DNA of 64,000 nucleotides from the NCBI RefSeq assembly GCF_009739905.1, contig NZ_CP034279.1, positions 930,001-994,000 of the forward strand, read 5' to 3'. Below are positions 59,574 to 64,000 of the stretch, piece by piece. The position numbers were made by a program, and so were the translations under genes. The notes under the pieces are model-generated. The model worked only from the letters and a program-made list of their open reading frames with translations, searched no databases and was not told where the DNA came from. Numbering within the stretch: position 1 is the first letter of the stretch; each line of letters starts with the position of its first letter. This stretch comes from Streptomyces ficellus (GTDB lineage Bacteria; Actinomycetota; Actinomycetes; Streptomycetales; Streptomycetaceae).

Positions 59574-61567
59574 CAGGCCCCCTTGCCGAGCCGGCCGACC
59601 ACCGGTTCGCCGTTGACGTACCGGCCGAGCGCGGTCAGCGGGAAGACCTGCCGGTACAGGTGGTAGTTGATGGAGAAGTCCCAGGGGAAGCCGGTGCCGG
59701 TGAAGTACGGCTCGTCCCAGGAGCCGTCCTCGGCCTGCGTGTCGGCGAGCCACCGGACGCCCCGCTCCACGGCCTTGGAGTCCCGCTCGCCGGCCGCCAG
59801 CAGGGCCAGCAGCGCCCAGGCCGTCTGCGAGGCGGTGGAGGCGCCGTGGCCGATCCACTCCTGCTCCCGGTAGGAGCGCAGGTCCTCGCCCCAGCCGCCG
59901 TCGCCGTTCTGGACCGACTCCAGCCAGCCGACCGCACGCCGGATCGCGGGGTGCGAGGTGGGCAGCCCGGCCGCGGTGAGGGCGGGCACCACGGAGCCGG
60001 TGCCGTAGATGTGGTTGACGCCCCACCGGCCGAACCAGGCGCCGTTCGCCTCTTGTTCGGCCAGCAGCCAGGCGATCCCCCGGCGGGTGCGCGGGTGGTG
60101 GGCCTTGCCCTCGTGCGCCAGCATCTCCACCACGTGCGCGGTGACGTCGGCCGACGGCGGGTCGATGACCTCGCCGAAGTCGCAGAACGGCAGCAGGTTG
60201 GGGAAGGGGCTGGTGTTGTCGGCGTCGAAGGCGCCCCAGGCGCCGTCGCGCGACTGCATGCCCGCGGTCCAGTTGGCGCCGCGCCGGACGGCCGCCTCGA
60301 CCTGCTCCGGGTGCGGGTGCCTGACCCGGCGCAGCGCGAGGATGACCTCGGCGGTGTCGTCGATGTCGGGGTAGTTGTCGTTGTGGAACTCGAACGCCCA
60401 GCCGCCCGGGGCGAGTCCGGGCCGGCGCACCGCCCAGTCGCCGGGGCGGACGATCTCCTCGCCCAGCATCCAGTCGGCGGCCTTGACGAGCGCCGGGTGG
60501 TCGGGGCGTACCCCGGCGTCAGCGAGGGCGATGACGGCCAGGCAGGTGTCCCAGACGGGTGACTGGCAGGCCTCGACCATCCGGGCGCCGTCGTCGCGCC
60601 ACACGGCGAACCGGTCGAGGGACTCCAGGCCCGCGCGCATCACCGGATGCTCGAGGTCGTAGCCCAGCAGGTGGAGGGCGATGAGGGAGTACACGGCGGG
60701 CGGCTGGATGCCGCCCCAGCAGCCGTCGTTCTCCTGCCGTTCGACGATCCAGCGGGCGGCGGTGTTCATGGCGGCCCTGCGCAGCCACCGCGGGGCGACC
60801 CGGTGGTAGGCGTGCAGCGCCTTGTCCAGCCGCTGGAAGGCGCCCTCCCAGCTCCCCGCCGGCGCCAGGGGCCTCGGCGGGTTGGGGACGGCGGGGTCGG
60901 TGTGCAGCTCGTCGAGCCGGAAGGGCGCGGGGCGTACGGGGCGCTTGGCGGAGACGACGGTGAGCGGCACGATGGTCTGCCGCGCCCAGCAGCCGAAGTC
61001 GTAGATGTTGAGCGGGAACCAGCTGGGCAGGAAGACCAGCTCGGGCGGCAGCTCCGGGAGGTCGTCCCACTTCCACCAGCCGAACAGGGCCAGCCAGATG
61101 CGGGTGAAGACGCGGGCGGAGGCGATGCCGCCCTGCTCGCGGATCCGGGCGGCGGCGCGCGCCATGTGCGGCTCGTCGGGCGCGTCGCCCGCGAGGCGCA
61201 GCGCGACGTACGCCTCGACGGTGGCGGAGAGCACGCCGGGCCCGCCGTAGAAGGTGGCCCAGGTGCCGTCCTCGCGCTGTTCGCCGCGGATGTGGAGGGC
61301 GGCGGCGCGGGCGGTCGCCTCGTCCAGGATGCCGAGGAACTGCCGCAGCAGGAGGTCCTCGGCGTCCATGGTGACGTTGGTCTCCAGGTCGCCCTTCCAC
61401 CAGCCCTCGGCGTCCTGCCGGGCGAGGAGGTGGTCGATGGAGCGCTGGGCGGCGCGCGCGGCGAGGTCCTCCACGTCGCTCGCGGCGGTGGTCGTGGTGG
61501 TCGTTCGGGTGGCCGAGGGGGCGTGGGGCTCCAGGGCCCCGGTGCTTCCGTCGGTCGTCGCTGTCAT
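59573..61567 (-). CDS. shc: Squalene-hopene cyclase
   Basis: A 664-residue cyclase: repeated QW motifs (QDAEGWW, QREDGTW, QENDGCW, QSRDGAW, QNGDGGW, QAEDGSW) and the catalytic acid motif DIDDTA (in YPDIDDTAEV) where Asp protonates squalene. It folds squalene to hopene at the membrane. N-terminal Thr-rich tail of about 30 residues. GAAGGGGAA precedes the ATG at 61565-61567; central gene of the operon. Confidence 0.97.
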   Translation of the reverse strand: MTATTDGSTGALEPHAPSATRTTTTTTAASDVEDLAARAAQRSIDHLLARQDAEGWWKGDLETNVTMDAEDLLLRQFLGILDEATARAAALHIRGEQREDGTWATFYGGPGVLSATVEAYVALRLAGDAPDEPHMARAAARIREQGGIASARVFTRIWLALFGWWKWDDLPELPPELVFLPSWFPLNIYDFGCWARQTIVPLTVVSAKRPVRPAPFRLDELHTDPAVPNPPRPLAPAGSWEGAFQRLDKALHAYHRVAPRWLRRAAMNTAARWIVERQENDGCWGGIQPPAVYSLIALHLLGYDLEHPVMRAGLESLDRFAVWRDDGARMVEACQSPVWDTCLAVIALADAGVRPDHPALVKAADWMLGEEIVRPGDWAVRRPGLAPGGWAFEFHNDNYPDIDDTAEVILALRRVRHPHPEQVEAAVRRGANWTAGMQSRDGAWGAFDADNTSPFPNLLPFCDFGEVIDPPSADVTAHVVEMLAHEGKAHHPRTRRGIAWLLAEQEANGAWFGRWGVNHIYGTGSVVPALTAAGLPTSHPAIRRAVGWLESVQNGDGGWGEDLRSYREQEWIGHGASTASQTAWALLALLAAGERDSKAVERGVRWLADTQAEDGSWDEPYFTGTGFPWDFSINYHLYRQVFPLTALGRYVNGEPVVGRLGKGA

Positions 61568-61689
61568 GGCTTCCCCTTCGTGCAGTGGGCGTTCTGCGGC
61601 TGCGGGTGGGCCGTCGGCCGGTGCCCGGGGCACCGGCCGGCGACTAGCGATTCATATGGTGAGGGTGCGGGTGACGGTCCCGATGGTGG

Positions 61690-62790
61690 TCATCTCTTTC
61701 GTACGACGACGAAGTCCGCGAGCGCGGTGAGCTGGGCGCGGACCTGTTCCGGCATGTCTACGCGGTGCAGCGCGTCGATCGCGACGGCGTGCTGCCGGCG
61801 GGCCTCCTCGGAGGTCCACTCACGGCCGCCCGCCTCCTCGATGAGCGCGGCCCGCATGGCGAACTCCTCCTCGGAGAAGCTGTCGAGGTCGGGGTTCTTG
61901 GCGTCGGCGGTGAGCAGCTCCCCGAGCTGCTCGGAGGCCGGTCCGCCGGCGGCGAGCGCGGCGACGACGGGCAGGGACTTCTTGCGCTGGCGCAGGTCGC
62001 TCCAGGTCTGCTTGCCCGTGGACTCCGGGTCGCCCCAGATGCCGAGCAGGTCGTCGACGGCCTGGAAGGCGAGGCCGAGGTGGTGGCCGTACGCCTCCAG
62101 CGTGTCGGCGGTGCGGTCGTCGGCGCCGCCGAGGACGGCGCCGATGGAGGAGGCGCAGGCGAGCAGGGCGCCGGTCTTGTTGCCCTCCATCACCAGGCAC
62201 TCCTCGACGGTGACCCGCTCGCGGTGCTCGTAGGAGATGTCCTGGGCCTGGCCGTCGATGAGCTTGCGGCTGGCGGTGGTCAGGCGGCGGGTGGCGCGGC
62301 CCGCGTCGACGGTGCCGAGCTCCAGCAGCAGTTCGTTGGCGAGCGCGAAGAGGGCGTCGCCGACGAGGATGGCCTGCGCCGGGCCGTGCACCTTCCACAC
62401 GGTGTCGCGGTGGCGCCGCTGCTCGTCGCCGTCCATGAGGTCGTCGTGCAGCAGGGAGAAGTTGTGCACGAGCTCCACGGCGACGGCGCCGGGGATGCCG
62501 GTCTCGGGCGCCGCGCCGGCCGCCTCGGCGGACAGCAGCGCGAGGGCGGGGCGCACGGCCTTGCCGCTGTCGCCGTCGGCGGGCCGGCCGTGGGCGTCGA
62601 TCCAGCCGAAGTGGTAGGCGGCCACGGTGTCCATGGGCGGCGCGAGCCGCTGCACGGCCGCCCGCATCACCGGGGTGGACAGGGTCCGGCCCCGCTCCAG
62701 CAGTGCGGTGACGTCCGCGGTGTCGACGGCCGGGTTCACCGGGGGCACAGTCGGCACGGTCTCTCCTCTGGTTCCAGTACTCAGGCTCAT
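61690..62790 (-). CDS. All-trans polyprenyl diphosphate synthase (FPP-type)
   Basis: A 366-residue trans-prenyltransferase: first Asp-rich motif in LLHDDLMDGDEQRRH (DDxxD), KAVRPALALL substrate-binding region and second Asp motif FQAVDDLLGIWGD. It condenses IPP and allylic diphosphates, supplying farnesyl diphosphate for squalene synthesis by HpnC/D/E-type enzymes. The ATG at 62788-62790 overlaps the hpnE stop (ATGA). Chain length cannot be assigned with certainty from sequence. Confidence 0.9.
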   Translation of the reverse strand: MSLSTGTRGETVPTVPPVNPAVDTADVTALLERGRTLSTPVMRAAVQRLAPPMDTVAAYHFGWIDAHGRPADGDSGKAVRPALALLSAEAAGAAPETGIPGAVAVELVHNFSLLHDDLMDGDEQRRHRDTVWKVHGPAQAILVGDALFALANELLLELGTVDAGRATRRLTTASRKLIDGQAQDISYEHRERVTVEECLVMEGNKTGALLACASSIGAVLGGADDRTADTLEAYGHHLGLAFQAVDDLLGIWGDPESTGKQTWSDLRQRKKSLPVVAALAAGGPASEQLGELLTADAKNPDLDSFSEEEFAMRAALIEEAGGREWTSEEARRQHAVAIDALHRVDMPEQVRAQLTALADFVVVRKR

Positions 62791-64000
62791 GCCGCCTCCT
62801 CGAGCGGATGTACATGGGGGCGGCCGAGGGCCGAGAGGGCCGCGCCCGCGGCGGTGAAGCCGCTGCGGACCGCGCCCTCCATGGTCGCGGGCCAGCCGGT
62901 GGCGGTCCACGCGCCGGCCAGGTGGAGGCCCGGCGCGTTGGTGCGGGCGTGGGGCCGCAGCCGTCCGACGCCGGGGGTGGGGGCGAACGTCGCCGTCCGC
63001 TCCCGGGTGACGAAGAAGTCCCGGACCTTCGCGCCGCGTGTCGCGGGCAGCAGCCGCTCGAGTTCGGGGAGGTACCGCTCGCGGAGTACGGAGACCGGCT
63101 CGTCGATCTCGGCCTGGGCGGCGGACTGGGACAGGGCCAGGTACTGGCCGCCGGTGTATCCGGAGGCGTCGGTGCGGTCGAAGACCCACTGGACGGGCGA
63201 GCCGAGCGCGGCGAAGAACGGGCGGCGCAGCACCTTGCGGTCGTACAGCACGTGCACGTTGAGGATGGGGGCGGTGCCGATGTCGAGCAGTCTGCCGGGG
63301 TCGTCCAGCGCGCCGTGCGGCAGCAGGTCGTGGGCCTCGCGCTGCGGTACGGCGAGGACGACGGTGTCGGCCTCCAGCCGCTCGCCGGGCACGTCGACGG
63401 CCCAGCGGCCGTGTCCGCTCGGCAGGACGGCGCTGACCTTGGCGCGCAGTTCGGTGCGGACGCCGGCGGAGTCGAGGGCCTTGCGGGCGAGGGTGTCGTG
63501 CAGGTCGCCGAGCGGGACGTGCGCCCAGCCGATGTCGGCGGCGCCGGGGTCGGTCAGGAGCGCGGTCTTGAACACCATCGCGGCCAGGCCCATGGAGGAG
63601 TGGGGCGCGACGGCGTTGAGGGTGGCGACGCCGATCAGGTCCCAGAGGGCTTCGACGGTGCGCTCGGACTGGCCCTGGCGCGCGAGCCAGGTGGCGAAGT
63701 CGATGCCGTCGAGGGCTGGGTCGGCGGGGTCGAGCTTCTTCAGGGCGAGGGCGGCGCGCCCCACGCCCGCGCGTTCGGCGAGGGAGAGGTGGGGGTAGCG
63801 GGCGAGGCTCGCGGCGAGGTGGAGCGGCACGGGCAGGGCGGTGCGGCGCAGCCTGCCGAGCCGGGGGCCGCGCGGGTGGCCGACGTCGAGGACGGGCACG
63901 TCGAGGCGGGCCTGGAGGGGCGCGAGGTGGGCGCCGTCGACGCGGTCGAGGAACCAGCGGTAGGCGGTGCAGCAGCGGAGGTAGACGTGCTGGCCGTTGT
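62787..64000 (-). CDS. hpnE: Squalene-associated FAD-dependent desaturase/oxidoreductase (C-terminal part)
   Basis: The C-terminal 404 residues of an FAD amine-oxidase-fold protein that runs off the right edge. It has the family's FATWLARQGQSERTVEALWDL and QREAHDLLP segments and a C-terminal FAD motif region LHLAGAWTATGWPATMEGAV. HpnE converts hydroxysqualene or presqualene-type intermediates to squalene with HpnC and HpnD, expected further right. Missing the N-terminal Rossmann GxGxxG because of the window edge. First visible gene of the leftward operon. Confidence 0.88.
   Translation of the reverse strand, partial: NGQHVYLRCCTAYRWFLDRVDGAHLAPLQARLDVPVLDVGHPRGPRLGRLRRTALPVPLHLAASLARYPHLSLAERAGVGRAALALKKLDPADPALDGIDFATWLARQGQSERTVEALWDLIGVATLNAVAPHSSMGLAAMVFKTALLTDPGAADIGWAHVPLGDLHDTLARKALDSAGVRTELRAKVSAVLPSGHGRWAVDVPGERLEADTVVLAVPQREAHDLLPHGALDDPGRLLDIGTAPILNVHVLYDRKVLRRPFFAALGSPVQWVFDRTDASGYTGGQYLALSQSAAQAEIDEPVSVLRERYLPELERLLPATRGAKVRDFFVTRERTATFAPTPGVGRLRPHARTNAPGLHLAGAWTATGWPATMEGAVRSGFTAAGAALSALGRPHVHPLEEAA

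Overview
The window is about 72% or more GC, with strong G/C at third codon positions, frequent GTG starts, tight ATGA/TGATG gene overlaps, a conservon (cvnA-D), a hopanoid/MEP operon and an actIII-type ketoreductase. All of this points to a Streptomyces chromosome. The right end (about 50-64 kb) has the gene order I remember for the hopanoid locus of S. coelicolor. The left end (about 1-17 kb) is an accessory natural-product locus.

1-17.0 kb: one arm of an aromatic (type II) polyketide cluster without its minimal PKS. It holds an actIII-type C9 ketoreductase, a flavin reductase next to an acyl-CoA-dehydrogenase-fold flavin monooxygenase (ActVB/ActVA5-like pair), an O-methyltransferase, a P450, an NDP-hexose 2,3-dehydratase, two SnoaL-like proteins, two helper enzymes (SRPBCC, MBL fold), a 14-TM DHA2 exporter and a LysR regulator. 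Two genes at the left edge encode AlkZ/YcaQ-like winged-helix DNA glycosylases. That family is known to protect producers of DNA-alkylating or cross-linking antibiotics, so I infer that the missing product attacks DNA. The rest of the cluster probably lies left of position 1.

17.0-23.7 kb: housekeeping and small regulatory genes: an aspartate-type aminotransferase, a TetR-cupin pair with a palindromic operator, tRNA-Pro(GGG), a two-subunit transketolase, a YjbR protein and an acyl-CoA dehydrogenase with a long leader.

23.8-27.8 kb: a conservon (kinase-like CvnA, roadblock CvnB, DUF742 CvnC, GTPase CvnD) ending in a GAF protein. 28.2-30.5 kb: a 763-residue protein that fuses duplicated winged helices, a PD-(D/E)XK nuclease-like core and a C-terminal Lsr2-type DNA-binding domain. 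I know of no described system with this layout, and it is the most novel single gene here. 30.5-32.0 kb: an ECF41 sigma factor divergent from a carboxymuconolactone-decarboxylase-like gene with a canonical ECF41 promoter. A similar promoter precedes a second such gene at 47.6 kb.

32.0-36.7 kb: kdpFABC plus an extra 27-residue membrane peptide, preceded by a MarR-type regulator with an IS30-like HTH. Divergent from that regulator is a P450-ferredoxin pair, with GCAACG operator-like sites between. 39.4-40.7 kb: a MerR regulator and an orphan protein. 40.8-46.1 kb: an ABC exporter (FtsX permease and ATPase) divergent from a NarL-type two-component system. 46.3-49.98 kb: an MBL hydrolase, the second decarboxylase-like protein, a TetR regulator and an SGNH hydrolase.

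50.1-64 kb: a LysM-M23 endopeptidase under a ydaO-type c-di-AMP riboswitch, a tyrosine/serine phosphatase, an XRE-cupin regulator with a paired palindromic operator, and the hopanoid operon (leftward: hpnE, polyprenyl diphosphate synthase, shc, hpnG, hpnH, ispG, dxs, hpnO). The operon makes isoprenoid precursors, cyclises squalene and builds the ribose-derived C5 side chain of aminobacteriohopanetriol.
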